The notes: generated by a model from the sequence alone, not told the origin. A stretch of DNA of 64,000 nt from Paenibacillus amylolyticus (GCF_029689945.1 NZ_CP121451.1:3472001-3536000), one strand, 5' to 3'; shown: positions 18,672 to 28,018, numbered from the stretch's first letter. Program-made: numbers and translations.

Positions 18672-18710
18672 CAAAAGTCCGAACCCGGTCTGTACGGATT
18701 CGGACTTTTT
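18672..18710 (+). terminator. terminator after the M20 peptidase
   Basis: AAAAGTCCGAA and TTCGGACTTTT form an 11-base stem with a T-run. Its position inside the apparent ORF is the argument that the peptidase C-terminus is frameshifted. Confidence 0.9.
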
Positions 18711-18818
18711 GCGAATTCATGTTATATTTCAAGGGAGAAGATTCGTTCATGTAGAGTCAAATTACATCGATGGATGCATGGTTCAATGACCCAATAACTC
18801 AATGACTCAATGACCCAT

Positions 18819-18953
18819 TCATTTGCGTCCAGCGAGCAGATCGCTTAACTTGGCATCCGGGCCCCACTCGCGCAACCATTGCTTAAGGATGAGCTGTACT
18901 TGCCGGGCTTGTCCGACCACGTGTACCGATTGAGGCGTCAAATAACTATTCAT
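18819..18953 (-). CDS. mciZ: MciZ-like inhibitor of FtsZ ring formation
   Basis: This 44-residue ORF is too short for usual gene calling. ATG 18953 follows AGGGGGA. The core VHVVGQARQVQLILKQW matches, position by position, the B. subtilis MciZ pattern V-x-VG-x-A-x-x-(I/V)-x-x-x-LK-x-(Y/W), and the tail ends DLLAGRK. MciZ is made in the mother cell and caps FtsZ filaments to stop a second division. The gene lies beside nudF, as I recall for B. subtilis, which supports the call. A short tandem repeat of CAATGAC-like units lies directly past its stop. Confidence 0.7.
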   Translation of the reverse strand: MNSYLTPQSVHVVGQARQVQLILKQWLREWGPDAKLSDLLAGRK

Positions 18954-19043
18954 TGAGATTCCCCCTGATTCGTTTATATTTTGCTGTGAGAGTTCTATAA
19001 GCTCACCATATGCCCAAAATCAGAGAATTATACATTAGTCGAA

Positions 19044-19272
19044 TATATAAATTGAGTTAATCTTTTACACAAGAACGGAGAGGACAGAAATAACCAAGAG
19101 AAGCGAAGCGTTCGCCTAAAAGCTTTCTGAAAGAAAGCTGCATCGTAAGCATAAGCTATAACCAAATTTTATCTATTAGAGAAACAGATCAAAAAAATCT
19201 GGGGATAACAGCGAACGAAGGGTTGTTCTGTCATCGGAGTGGTTCGTGTAAATATTTTAGTCCATTTATATA
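19044..19272. repeat. palindromic intergenic repeat, family A copy 2
   Basis: A 229-bp element nearly collinear with copy 1 at 7218-7448. Ends TATATAAATTGA and TCCATTTATATA are inverted, with TTTACAC/GTGTAAA and GGACAGAA/TTCTGTC inside. Shared blocks with copy 1 include AGCGAAGCG, CGCCTAAAAGCTTTCTGAAA and AAAATCTGGGGATAACAGCG. In this copy GCGAA-GCG-TTCGC is a perfect small hairpin. It fills the mciZ-nudF gap and ends 29 bases before nudF. A TATAAT hexamer spans its right edge and could serve nudF. Confidence 0.75.
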
Positions 19273-19301
19273 TAATCCAACGATATGGAGTTGAAGAACG
19301 A

Positions 19302-19895
19302 ATGAAATCGAACCAATCTGCCCAATCCATCCATGCAGCGCAACCTGCCAATCCAAAATTGGATGAAGTGACCGTATCCACCAAGCCAATCTTCGAGGGC
19401 AAAGTCATTTCACTCCAGATCGATACGGTTAAACTGCCGAACGGTCAGACCGCTACACGGGAGATCATTCGGCACCCCGGAGCGGTAGCTGTACTTGCAC
19501 TGAACGGGGATCGCATGCTTGTGGTGGATCAATATCGTCAGGCGATGGGACGCACGGAAGTGGAGATTCCTGCCGGAAAGCTGGACCCGGGAGAAGAGCC
19601 GGAAGTGGCTGCAGCACGTGAGTTGCGAGAAGAGACGGGATATGTAGCCAAGACGCTGCGTCATTTGCGTTCGTTCTACACCTCACCGGGGTTCGCAGAT
19701 GAGATCATTCATCTTTACATCGCTGAAGAGTTGGAAGCCGGAGATATGGAACTGGACGAAGATGAATTCCTTGAAGTATCCGAGATCACACTGGAGGAAG
19801 CGTACGCTCTCATGGACGAGAATCGGATTAGTGATGCCAAAACGATGATGGCTGTGTACGCATGGGACATTTACAAAACGACAGGACGGTTCTAG
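19302..19895 (+). CDS. nudF: ADP-ribose pyrophosphatase (Nudix)
   Basis: Hydrolyses ADP-ribose to AMP and ribose 5-phosphate. This 197-residue protein carries a full Nudix box, GKLDPGEEPEVAAARELREE followed by TGY, at about residues 93-115. The upstream segment TREIIRHPGAVAVLAL and the downstream SFYTSPGFADEIIHLY are typical of ADP-ribose pyrophosphatases. ATG 19302 lies 11 bases after GGAG. The next gene (EndoQ) starts 2 bases after the stop, so the two are co-translated. Order matches B. subtilis nudF-yqxK. Confidence 0.93.
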   Translation: MKSNQSAQSIHAAQPANPKLDEVTVSTKPIFEGKVISLQIDTVKLPNGQTATREIIRHPGAVAVLALNGDRMLVVDQYRQAMGRTEVEIPAGKLDPGEEPEVAAARELREETGYVAKTLRHLRSFYTSPGFADEIIHLYIAEELEAGDMELDEDEFLEVSEITLEEAYALMDENRISDAKTMMAVYAWDIYKTTGRF

Positions 19896-19897
19896 GC

Positions 19898-21118
19898 ATG
19901 CAAGAAAAACTGGTAACGTCTGCGATGTGGGAGCCCTGTTATGCAGACCTGCATATTCACATCGGACGAACCTCTCGTGGTGAAGCCGTGAAAATCAGCG
20001 GCAGTCGCGATCTGACATTTGAGAATATTGCCCGGGAAGCATCGGATCGCAAAGGAATTCATTTGCTTGGTGTTATTGATTGTCATTCTCCGGTTGTACA
20101 GATGGATATCGAGCAATTGCTGGAGCGTGGTACCATGTCCGAGATTGAGGGCGGCGGTATTGCTTATCAGGACACGACCATTCTGTTGGGGACAGAGATT
20201 GAGCTGCGCGAGCCAGGCATGCGCGAGTTCCATATGCTGGCGTATTTCCGTGATCTGAAAACGATGAAGTCCTTCACGGACTGGATGAAACGTTATATGA
20301 AAAATGTGAATCTTAGTTCCCAGCGGGTATACGTGCCCGCCCTAGAGATGCAGTCGGAGTTTAAGGCACGTGGTGGACTTATTGTGCCTGCACATGTGTT
20401 TACACCGCATAAAGGCATCTATGGCAGTACAGCGCCACGTATGGGCGATGTGCTGGATACTCGTCTTGTGGATGCGGTTGAGCTTGGGTTAAGCTCTGAT
20501 TCATCCATGGCCAGTTATATTCGGGAGTTGGACCATGTACCGTTTCTGACGAATTCGGATGCGCATTCCCTTGGCAAGATTGGACGGGAGTATAACGAAC
20601 TGCAAGTTGCAGCACCTTCTTTTGATGAATTTCGCATGGCACTCCAAGGAGAAGCAGGCAGGAAGATTGCTGCCAATTATGGACTGAATCCAAGGCTGGG
20701 CAAGTACCATCGTACCTACTGTGCAGCGTGTGGCAGCATTATGGATGAGCAGGCGATGTCGGCAGAACGTTGCCCTCACTGCGGCAGTTTGAAGCTTGTC
20801 CAGGGGGTACTGGACCGTATTCTGGCAATCTCTGATCGGGAGATTCCTCATGTGCCTGCCAACAGGCCAGCTTATCATTATCAGGTACCCCTGGACTTCA
20901 TCCCTGGACTTGGCAAAGCCAAATTGCGCCAGCTACTGGACCATTTTGGTACAGAAATGAACATTCTTCATCGTACGCATGAGGAAGAACTTGCTGCGGT
21001 TGTTGGACCTGTGTTGGCAGGTCTTATCGTGGCCGCACGGAACGGCCAACTGGAGCTGTCCTCCGGAGGTGGGGGAACGTATGGGAAGGTTGCTGTTCAG
21101 GTGAGATCGTCAGATTAG
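19898..21118 (+). CDS. endonuclease Q family DNA repair nuclease (YqxK-like)
   Basis: PHP-domain endonuclease that, in studied relatives, nicks DNA 5' of deaminated bases such as uracil and hypoxanthine. In this 406-residue protein the PHP metal residues are seen in YADLHIHIG, GVIDCHSP, LLGTEIELRE, HMLAYF, VPAHVF and TNSDAHS. A zinc finger follows (CAACG...CPHCGS), then a helix-hairpin-helix-like DNA-binding end (FIPGLGKAKLRQLLDHFG). Starts 2 bases after nudF. Pairing with a nucleotide-cleansing Nudix enzyme fits a DNA and nucleotide repair role. Confidence 0.88.
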   Translation: MQEKLVTSAMWEPCYADLHIHIGRTSRGEAVKISGSRDLTFENIAREASDRKGIHLLGVIDCHSPVVQMDIEQLLERGTMSEIEGGGIAYQDTTILLGTEIELREPGMREFHMLAYFRDLKTMKSFTDWMKRYMKNVNLSSQRVYVPALEMQSEFKARGGLIVPAHVFTPHKGIYGSTAPRMGDVLDTRLVDAVELGLSSDSSMASYIRELDHVPFLTNSDAHSLGKIGREYNELQVAAPSFDEFRMALQGEAGRKIAANYGLNPRLGKYHRTYCAACGSIMDEQAMSAERCPHCGSLKLVQGVLDRILAISDREIPHVPANRPAYHYQVPLDFIPGLGKAKLRQLLDHFGTEMNILHRTHEEELAAVVGPVLAGLIVAARNGQLELSSGGGGTYGKVAVQVRSSD

Positions 21119-21243
21119 ATTAGTGATCGCAGAGTCAATCTGGACAAGAAGTCATACAGGTGCATTCCGGTTCATAAGAATGACTATGAGGATGGAACTG
21201 AGAATCCTTGCAGCATGATACCGGAAAGGGGACTCGTACCTGT

Positions 21244-21873
21244 ATGCGCTCTTCCTACTTTACATTTAAAGGTCAGACTTCGTTATATGTATTCGTGGCT
21301 GTCTTGTTTCTGGTCGGCGTCATATTTGGCGCGCTTATGGTGAACGCCTTGTCTCTTGAGCAGCGTCAGGATCTGGAGGGGTATCTCGGCAATTTCTTCA
21401 TGACAGTGCAGCACAGTGCGCAGGTGACTGAGACCGGGGCTTACTGGGACATCGCCATGCTTCATCTGAAATGGGTAGGTCTGATCTTTATTCTGGGATT
21501 ATCCGTTGTTGGACTGCCGGGTATACTGGTATTGGATTTTCTCAAAGGAGTGCTCATTGGATTCACGGTGGGTTACCTGGTAGGGCAATACTCCTGGAAA
21601 GGGCTGCTGTTTGCACTGGTTTCCGTGGCACCGCATAATCTGTTTGTCATTCCGATCCTCCTGGTCTGCAGTGTGGCGGCGATGACATTCTCGTTATACA
21701 TCATTCGCAATCGTGTTTTGATGCAGCGCACACCTGGTCGACAAAGGCCTTTTGCTTCATATATCGTGTTAACTTTGGTCATGGCTGCATTGCTGCTCGG
21801 TGTGGCATCTTTTGAAACATGGGTTACACCTGCGATGATGCGCTGGGTCACGCCAATGCTGTTACCCGCCTAA
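21244..21873 (+). CDS. spoIIM: stage II sporulation protein M
   Basis: Membrane subunit of the SpoIIDMP complex, which degrades septal peptidoglycan and drives engulfment in the mother cell. The 209-residue sequence has about five hydrophobic helices (LYVFVAVLFLVGVIFGALMV; LIFILGLSVVGLPGILVLDF; LFVIPILLVCSVAAMTFSLY; IVLTLVMAALLLGVASF) with the family phrase GFTVGYLVGQYSWKGLL. ATG 21244 is taken because the conserved part begins there, although GGAAAGGGG is 13 bases away. Placement between EndoQ and fur matches B. subtilis. Confidence 0.88.
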   Translation: MRSSYFTFKGQTSLYVFVAVLFLVGVIFGALMVNALSLEQRQDLEGYLGNFFMTVQHSAQVTETGAYWDIAMLHLKWVGLIFILGLSVVGLPGILVLDFLKGVLIGFTVGYLVGQYSWKGLLFALVSVAPHNLFVIPILLVCSVAAMTFSLYIIRNRVLMQRTPGRQRPFASYIVLTLVMAALLLGVASFETWVTPAMMRWVTPMLLPA

Positions 21874-21978
21874 CGTGCATAGCATAGTGTAAAATGTTGA
21901 CTTTAATTACGCACTCCCCCTATAATGAAAAGAGTGGGTTAAGTTGCAGTGTGCAGTGATTTCCTAGGGGAGGGAGAA

Positions 21979-22446
21979 ATGGAAGCACGGATTGATAAAA
22001 TTAAGCAGCAACTACAGTCCCAAGGATATAAATTAACGCCCCAGCGGGAAGCCACCGTAAGAGTACTTCTTGAGAATGAAGAAGATCATCTGAGCGCAGA
22101 AGACGTATTCATGCTCGTTAAAGAAAAGGCTCCCGAAATCGGTCTGGCAACCGTGTACCGTACCCTCGAACTGCTGAGTGAGCTGCATGTTGTAGAGAAA
22201 ATCAACTTCGGCGACGGTGTAGCGCGTTATGATCTGCGCGGAGATACATCCAAGCATCACCATCATCACTTAATCTGTGTTCAATGCGGAAGTATGGATG
22301 AAATACGTGAAGACTGGCTTGGACCGCTTGAAGAGCGTTTGGAGCGGGAATTCAACTTTTCGGTAGTAGATCACCGACTGGACTTTCATGGAATTTGTTA
22401 TCGTTGCAAAGCTAAAAATGAACAGAAACCCAAAGATGAAGAATAA
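21979..22446 (+). CDS. fur: ferric uptake regulator
   Basis: Iron-sensing repressor that binds Fur boxes when loaded with Fe2+. In 155 residues: winged helix LTPQREATVRVLLENEEDHLS, recognition helix region GLATVYRTLELL, metal region KHHHHHLICVQCG, and C-terminal CYRC giving two Cys pairs for structural zinc. ATG 21979 follows AGGGGAGGGAG. The sites at 1661, 2647, 3742, 4791 and 5947 in this window are its probable targets. Gene context (spoIIM-fur-yqzK-xerD) favours Fur over PerR or Zur. Confidence 0.93.
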   Translation: MEARIDKIKQQLQSQGYKLTPQREATVRVLLENEEDHLSAEDVFMLVKEKAPEIGLATVYRTLELLSELHVVEKINFGDGVARYDLRGDTSKHHHHHLICVQCGSMDEIREDWLGPLEERLEREFNFSVVDHRLDFHGICYRCKAKNEQKPKDEE

Positions 22447-22460
22447 CATAGCATATCTTC

Positions 22461-22497
22461 AAGCTCTCACCGGCGGTTTTGACGGGAGAGCTTTTTT
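22461..22497 (+). terminator. terminator after fur
   Basis: AAGCTCTC and GGGAGAGCTT pair and are followed by TTTTTT, 15 bases past the stop. Confidence 0.85.
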
Positions 22498-22605
22498 GGC
22501 ACCGGACATGATCTGGCGTTCCCACCGAATGGCATAAACTTGTGTTTGTGGACATACCCTGATTCAAGGGCATTACCGGATTTGAATCAGAAGGGGGATA
22601 TACCC

Positions 22606-22848
22606 ATGATTATATCAGTGCGAAGAGGGCTCCGTTTTATTCGATTTATTATATTTTTTGCTGCATTGGTTTATCTGTTCTATCATGTTCTGGACCTGTT
22701 CAATGGTTGGATCTCACCTGTGGACCAGTATCAGATGCCGACTGGCAATGCAATCAAAGTATTTCAGGAAACGGATTGGCCGGGGAATGGAGAAGGACGT
22801 CCAACGATGGCAGAGCGTCTCCGTCTGTTCTACTGGTACGGAGAGTAG
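22606..22848 (+). CDS. YqzK-like (DUF4227) small membrane protein
   Basis: This 80-residue protein has a basic start (RRGLRFIRF), one N-terminal membrane helix (IIFFAALVYLFYHVL), then an extracytoplasmic-like tail with GNAIKVFQ. Located between fur and xerD exactly as yqzK in B. subtilis. ATG 22606 follows AGAAGGGGG. Function unknown. A hairpin TCTGCC-GGAGC-GGCAGA lies between it and xerD. Confidence 0.78.
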   Translation: MIISVRRGLRFIRFIIFFAALVYLFYHVLDLFNGWISPVDQYQMPTGNAIKVFQETDWPGNGEGRPTMAERLRLFYWYGE

Positions 22849-22923
22849 CTTCGAACAGCGAGGGATGCAAATACGGGAGCAGTCTGCCGGAGCGGCAGAT
22901 CTGTCAGTTGAGGAGCGTTGTAC

Positions 22924-23814
22924 ATGAAACAGACGATACACGCCTACGCCTTGTACTTGGAAGATGATAAAGGGATGTCGAGCAGCACACTTGAATCGTA
23001 TCTCCGAGACGTGGACAAGTTCATTGAATTTGCAGATAAGGAATATGGCATACGCGAAGCCGATCAGGTCAGACGCACGCATGTCGTCCTGTTTGCGGGT
23101 CAACTCAAACAGGCAGGTCGCGCCAATGCAACCATTGCCCGCAGTATTGTATCTCTACGCTCCTACTTTCATTTTTTGATGCGGCGGGGAGATATTATAC
23201 AGGACCCTACGTTTGATGTTGAAGCTCCCAAGGCGGACAAGTCGCCGCCACAGGTGTTAAGCATACAGGAGATTGAGCAATTGCTGTCAGCACCTGATAT
23301 TCATACACCACAGGGTGTAAGAGATCGAGCGATGCTTGAACTGTTATATGCTACAGGCATTCGGGTCTCGGAACTGATTGCGCTGGACATTCGGGATGTA
23401 CAGCCGGGCATGCGCTTTATACGATGCGGTGGGGCGGGCAAGGAACGCATCCTTCCCATTGGTGCACCAGCTGCACATTGGGCAAGTGTATATGTGGAGG
23501 AATTCCGCAGCAATTTGCTCAAAACCGATTCGGACGAGCAGGCGCTATTCGTCAATGTAACGGGCAGACGTTTGACCCGGCAGGGCTTCTGGAAGCTGCT
23601 CGAAAAAGCGGCGGTGGACGCGGGAATCTCGGAAGAGATTACGCCGCATACGCTGCGTCACTCCTTTGCGGCACACCTGATTGCCAATGGGGCGGATACA
23701 CGTGCTGTTCAGGACATGCTGGGTCACGTGGAGCAGCCTGGACAGCAATATGGCAATCATGGTCGCAAAACGATGAAAGAAATCTATGAAACCCATCATC
23801 CGAGGGCAAGATAG
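22924..23814 (+). CDS. xerD: site-specific tyrosine recombinase XerD
   Basis: Resolves chromosome dimers at dif together with XerC. 296 residues. N-terminal SAM-like DNA-binding domain (YLEDDKGMSSSTLESYLRD), then the catalytic domain with Arg in ATGIRVSELI, Lys in GGAGKERILPIG, the box HTLRHSFAAHL, the LGH motif, and a Tyr near the end (QQYGNHG). The segment between LGH and Tyr is unlike the usual ADISTTQIYTH and one residue shorter, so a pair of small indels there is possible. ATG 22924 follows GAGGAG. Gene order matches B. subtilis, except that the phosphopentomutase gene normally next is absent. Confidence 0.88.
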   Translation: MKQTIHAYALYLEDDKGMSSSTLESYLRDVDKFIEFADKEYGIREADQVRRTHVVLFAGQLKQAGRANATIARSIVSLRSYFHFLMRRGDIIQDPTFDVEAPKADKSPPQVLSIQEIEQLLSAPDIHTPQGVRDRAMLELLYATGIRVSELIALDIRDVQPGMRFIRCGGAGKERILPIGAPAAHWASVYVEEFRSNLLKTDSDEQALFVNVTGRRLTRQGFWKLLEKAAVDAGISEEITPHTLRHSFAAHLIANGADTRAVQDMLGHVEQPGQQYGNHGRKTMKEIYETHHPRAR

Positions 23815-23992
23815 ATTTTGACGCATGACATTCACAAATAAATGCGGAACATCGGGCCGATTTAGGATAAAATAAATTGAATACATCCAAACGCCGTTAT
23901 ACATAAGCAGTTTGCATAAATTCGGATTGAATCAATTTTGCAAAATGCGTCTATAGACGGATCGTTTCAACTCAAGGAGGAACATACATCGC

Positions 23993-24817
23993 ATGACAGC
24001 ATTAAACCAACAAATGATTTCGGAAGCAGCATCTTATATTCAAAGCAAAAGCTCCATCAAGCCGGAAGTCGGTTTGATTTTGGGTTCGGGTCTTGGCGTA
24101 CTGGCAGAACTGATTGAGGATGGCGTAAGCATCGCTTATCAGGATATTCCGCATTTTCCGGTGTCCACTGTAGAAGGACATGAAGGTGAGCTATTGGTCG
24201 GAACCATCAAAGGTCGTCCAGTCGTGATGATGAAAGGCCGTTTCCACATGTACGAAGGATATGGTCCGGAATTGACAGCTTTCCCGGTACGAGTAATGAA
24301 AGAGCTGGGTGTAAGCAGCTTGCTTGTAACCAATGCGGCGGGTGGCGTGAATACGTCGTATGAAGCTGGAGACTTGATGCTGATCTCAGATCACTTGAAT
24401 CTTACAGGCAAAAATCCACTGATCGGACCCAATGACGCTGCACTGGGTGTGCGTTTCCCGGATTTGTCGGAAGCATATAGCCGCCGTTTGCGCGCACTCG
24501 CGAAGGACACGGCCGCGTCACAAGGTTTTAACGTACGTGAAGGGGTATACGCAGGTATGCTCGGACCGAACTACGAGACGCCAGCAGAGATCAAAATGCT
24601 GCGTACCTTGGGTGCAGACGCAGTAGGCATGTCCACTGTCTCTGAAGTGATCGTGGCACGCCATGCAGGTCTGGAAGTGCTCGGCATTTCCTGTATCAGC
24701 AACATGGCTGCCGGAATCTTGGACCAGCCGCTTTCACACGATGAGGTAATGGAAACGACGGAACGGGTTCGTGAATCGTTCCTAGCGCTGGTATTGGCTG
24801 TTATTCCACAAATGTAA
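23993..24817 (+). CDS. punA: purine-nucleoside phosphorylase
   Basis: Cleaves inosine and guanosine to base and ribose 1-phosphate for salvage. 274 residues of the trimeric class: phosphate site GLILGSGLGVLAE, the phrase VEGHEGELLVG, GRFHMYEGY, VTNAAGGVN, base-binding YAGMLGPNYETPAEI and VGMSTVSEVIVARH. ATG 23993 follows AAGGAGGA. It is followed by a terminator, so it is separate from dacF. Confidence 0.95.
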   Translation: MTALNQQMISEAASYIQSKSSIKPEVGLILGSGLGVLAELIEDGVSIAYQDIPHFPVSTVEGHEGELLVGTIKGRPVVMMKGRFHMYEGYGPELTAFPVRVMKELGVSSLLVTNAAGGVNTSYEAGDLMLISDHLNLTGKNPLIGPNDAALGVRFPDLSEAYSRRLRALAKDTAASQGFNVREGVYAGMLGPNYETPAEIKMLRTLGADAVGMSTVSEVIVARHAGLEVLGISCISNMAAGILDQPLSHDEVMETTERVRESFLALVLAVIPQM

Positions 24818-24835
24818 GCATGATTTAAGCAGAGT

Positions 24836-24880
24836 AGGGTACCTCTTTGAATGAGAAATCATCAGGGGTACCCTTTTTCT
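24836..24880 (+). terminator. terminator after punA
   Basis: GGGTACCTC and AGGGGTACCC pair around a 20-base loop containing its own GAT/ATC pairing, then TTTTT. Confidence 0.85.
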
Positions 24881-25065
24881 TGTTGTGCTGAGCGTACTGT
24901 TACTCATGAGCTGAGTGCAGTGCGTTTTTTTGCTTTGACCACATTTTCAATAAAAGTTCGGGAAATCATGCTTTACATGGAATAATTTACTGGAAACGGG
25001 CCGACAATGATTAGCAGTACATGTATGGAAGATGCAGTAAGCAAGTCATTAGAGGAGGTAACCTT

Positions 25066-26240
25066 GTGAAGAAAAGAATAATGGCATCGTTCATGACCCT
25101 TTGTATTCTGCTGTCCCTTTTGGCATCAACGGCATTGGCTGAAGAAACACCGAAGGCAGCGGTAGGAACGGATCTGGCCCCGTCGGCGCGCTCTGCGATC
25201 TTAATGGATGCAGACACCGGAACGGTCATTTATGAAAAAACAGTCATGATCAGCTGCCTCCGGCGAGCATTACGAAGATTATGACCATGCTGCTTACGAT
25301 CGAAGCGATCGATTCCGGCAAGCTGAAGCTGACGGACAAAGTAAGAACGAGTGAATATGCCGCTTCCATGGGCGGTTCGCAGATCTTTCTGGAGCCTGGG
25401 GAAGAGATGACAGTGGATGACATGTTAAAAGGAATCGCGATGGCCTCGGGCAATGATGCCTCGGTGGCTATGGCCGAGAAGATTGCTGGCTCGGAGGAGG
25501 CCTTTGTGCAGCTGATGAATGAGCGTGCGAAGGAGCTTGGCATGAAGGATACCCATTTTGCCAACTGTAATGGTCTTCCGGTTGATAATCATTATTCTTC
25601 CGCCCATGACATTGCTGTCATGAGCCGTGAACTGCTGAAGCATTCAGGGATTACGAAGTACACCGGTGCCTACCAGGATTACCTTCGCAAAGATTCGGAA
25701 AAGCCATTCTGGCTGGTGAATACGAACAAGCTGGTACGTTTTTATGAAGGGGCAGACGGTTTGAAAACGGGTTACACATCCGAAGCGAAGTTCTGCCTGT
25801 CTGCTACAGCGTCCAAGGATGGTCTGCGTGTCGTTTCGGTGGTACTCGGTGAGCCGAATACCAAAACACGCAATAGCGAAGTGTCTTCGATGTTTGACTA
25901 TGCTTTTAGTCAATATACGATGAAGGCTCTCTATAAGGCAGGCGACCTGCTGGGCAGTCTGAGAATCGAAAAAGGTGAAGTTGCCGAGTTGCCTCTCAAT
26001 GCCACGCAAAATTACAGTGTTTTGATGCGCAAGGGAGCCAAATCCAACGACATCCGGCATGAATTGCTGGTTGCCAAAGAATTGAAAGCTCCGATCAAAG
26101 CCGGGCAAAGTATAGGTAAACTTGTGGTTTACCAGGGGAACGATGTGATTAAGGAGTTCGACATTCAGGCCCCGCAGGATGTGAATAAGGCTGGCTGGTG
26201 GAAGCTGTTCAAGCGAACAACGTCCAATCTGTTTGACTAA
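25066..26240 (+). CDS. dacF: D-alanyl-D-alanine carboxypeptidase DacF (frameshifted)
   Basis: Low-molecular-weight penicillin-binding protein that trims stem peptides, adjusting spore cortex cross-linking. GTG 25066 follows GAGGAGG. Signal peptide at residues 1-26 (IMASFMTLCILLSLLAST, cleavage near ALA). Active-site motifs: SxxK in PPASITKIMT, SGN in MASGNDAS and KTG in DGLKTGYT. The frame breaks in an A-run at 25235-25240; adding an A gives IYEKNSHDQLPPAS and a product of about 391 residues, the family length. Upstream of spoIIAA, as in B. subtilis, where it is read into the spoIIA operon late. Confidence 0.92.
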
Positions 26241-26321
26241 ACGGCGATTTCTGCGAGTTGCGCGTATCCTTCGAACGTATTTTGTAGTTAAATAGGGGTT
26301 TTCTTCTAGTTTTGTCGGGGG

Positions 26322-26349
26322 CAGGAAAAGCCTTCGGAAGCGTAGAAAT
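26322..26349 (+). promoter_or_regulatory. possible sigma-H promoter for spoIIA
   Basis: AGGAAAA followed about 13 bases later by AGAAAT resembles the sigma-H pattern (AGGAWWT, then GAAT). It lies about 35 bases before spoIIAA, the operon known to be sigma-H dependent. The match is partial. Confidence 0.4.
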
Positions 26350-26382
26350 CCTTGTTCAAGACAGGGAGGAGAGTGAGCAAAC

Positions 26383-26736
26383 GTGAACTTGCATGTGGAA
26401 ATGGAACACCATCGCGGGATTCTGATTGTACGATTATCCGGGGAGCTGGATCACCATACAGCTGACATGGTACGGATGCAAATGGATGAAGCCATCCAGC
26501 GGAGACAAAGCGAGCATCTCGTACTCAGCCTGAAAGATCTGCAATTTATGGACAGTTCGGGTCTGGGTGTCATTTTGGGAAGATACAAGCTCATTAAGAA
26601 TAAAGGCGGCAAGATGGTGGTCTGTGACGTCAATTCGCCGGTGTACCGTTTGCTGGAAATGTCGGGTCTGTTCAAGATAATGCCGATATACGAAAATGAG
26701 GGAACTGCTCTCTCAGGTCTGGAGGTCGTCTCATGA
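26383..26736 (+). CDS. spoIIAA: anti-sigma F factor antagonist
   Basis: STAS-domain protein that, when dephosphorylated by SpoIIE, frees sigma F from SpoIIAB in the forespore. 117 residues. The phosphorylated serine lies in [13 protein letters not shown] (about residue 58). GTG 26383 follows AGGGAGGAGAG. Its stop overlaps the spoIIAB start (ATGA), so the two are translationally coupled. Confidence 0.95.
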   Translation: MNLHVEMEHHRGILIVRLSGELDHHTADMVRMQMDEAIQRRQSEHLVLSLKDLQFMDSSGLGVILGRYKLIKNKGGKMVVCDVNSPVYRLLEMSGLFKIMPIYENEGTALSGLEVVS

Positions 26737-27188
26737 ATGAAGGAACAGGGACAAATTTCATGAATCTGCAATTCGCGGCCAAGTCAGAGAATGAGTCGTT
26801 TGCACGGGTAACCGTTGCAGCGTTTATCTCCCAGCTTGATCCAACGATGGACGAGCTCAGTGACCTGAAGACGGTCATTTCGGAAGCTGTGACCAATAGC
26901 ATTATTCACGGATACAACAACAACGCGGAAGGTGTTGTGTCCATCCAGGCCGAGATTCGGGAAGACATGATTACGATTATTGTGGAAGATCGCGGTGAAG
27001 GAATCGAAGATCTTGAACTGGCCAAGCAGCCGCTATATACGTCCAAACCCGAACTTGAGCGGTCGGGCATGGGCTTTACCATTATGGAAAACTTCATGGA
27101 TGAATTCGCAGTCAGCAGTGAGCCCGGCAGAGGCACCTCCATCAAGATGAAAAAAAGGATTGAATCCAAGAAAGCATTGTATAATTAG
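26733..27188 (+). CDS. spoIIAB: anti-sigma F factor, serine kinase
   Basis: Binds and inhibits sigma F and phosphorylates SpoIIAA. 151 residues with a GHKL ATPase fold: N-box [14 protein letters not shown]1-box VEDRGEGI and G2 region [14 protein letters not shown]. Overlaps spoIIAA by 4 bases and precedes sigF by 14 bases. Confidence 0.95.
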   Translation: MNEGTGTNFMNLQFAAKSENESFARVTVAAFISQLDPTMDELSDLKTVISEAVTNSIIHGYNNNAEGVVSIQAEIREDMITIIVEDRGEGIEDLELAKQPLYTSKPELERSGMGFTIMENFMDEFAVSSEPGRGTSIKMKKRIESKKALYN

Positions 27189-27202
27189 GGGTTGGTGTTC
27201 TT

Positions 27203-27957
27203 ATGGATGCTGAAGTGAAACCATCTTCACAGACCTATTTGGACGATGCCGAGGTCAAACGGCTGATTGCGCTCAGTCAGTCGGGGACCATGTCTCACGG
27301 GATACGCTGGTGAACTGCAACATCAGACTCGTCTGGTCCGTCGTACAGCGTTTTATGAACAGGGGATATGATCCGGAAGATCTGTTCCAGATTGGTTGTA
27401 TCGGTCTGCTCAAGTCAGTGGACAAATTCGATCTCAGTTATGACGTGAAGTTCTCAACCTACGCGGTGCCGATGATCATCGGAGAAATTCAGCGATTCCT
27501 GCGGGACGACGGTACCCTGAAGGTCAGTCGTTCACTGAAAGAGATGGCGAATAAAGTCCGTAAAAAAAGGGACGAACTATCCAAACATCTGGATCGTCTG
27601 CCAACGATCAAGGAAGTTGCCGCAGAGCTGGGCGTAACCCCGGAGGAAGTCGTCTTTGCCCAGGAAGCAAACAAACCACCGACCTCCATCCATGAGACGG
27701 TATTTGAGAATGACGGGGATCCCATCACGTTAATGGATCAGATTGCCGACGAGTCTCAGGAACGTTGGTTTGACAAACTGGCGCTGAATGAAGCCATCGG
27801 TGGTCTCAGCGAGCGTGAGCGATTAATCGTCTATCTTCGATATTACAGGGATCAGACTCAGTCCGAGGTTGCCAGCAGGCTGGGAATTTCTCAGGTGCAG
27901 GTATCCCGTCTGGAGAAAAAAATACTGCAATCCATCCGCGACCAGATCGCGCAGTAA
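27203..27957 (+). CDS. sigF: RNA polymerase sporulation sigma factor F (frameshifted)
   Basis: First forespore-specific sigma factor. Sequence shows region 2 (CNIRLVWSVVQRFMNRGYDP, then DLFQIGCIGLLKSVDKFD), region 3 (ELGVTPEEVVFAQEA) and region 4 helix-turn-helix (QTQSEVASRLGISQVQVSRL). The frame breaks in a G-run at 27293-27296; one extra G gives SQSGDHVSRDTLVNCN and a product of about 251 residues, the normal length. Because sigF is essential for sporulation the break is probably a sequence error. ATG 27203. Confidence 0.94.
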
Positions 27958-28018
27958 TTCGGGGATGGCGACAACATGATTGGCGCTTATACACCAATAT
28001 ACGACAACTAACAACCTT

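Noticed and set aside
18638..18797. C-terminal extension of the M20 peptidase as given by the open frame
   Set aside because: It runs through a clear terminator and adds residues not found in the family; a one-base loss near 18620 explains it.
18781..18820. CAATGAC-type tandem units as a functional repeat
   Set aside because: Only about four imperfect copies in 40 bases; too short to support a call beyond a local slippage repeat.
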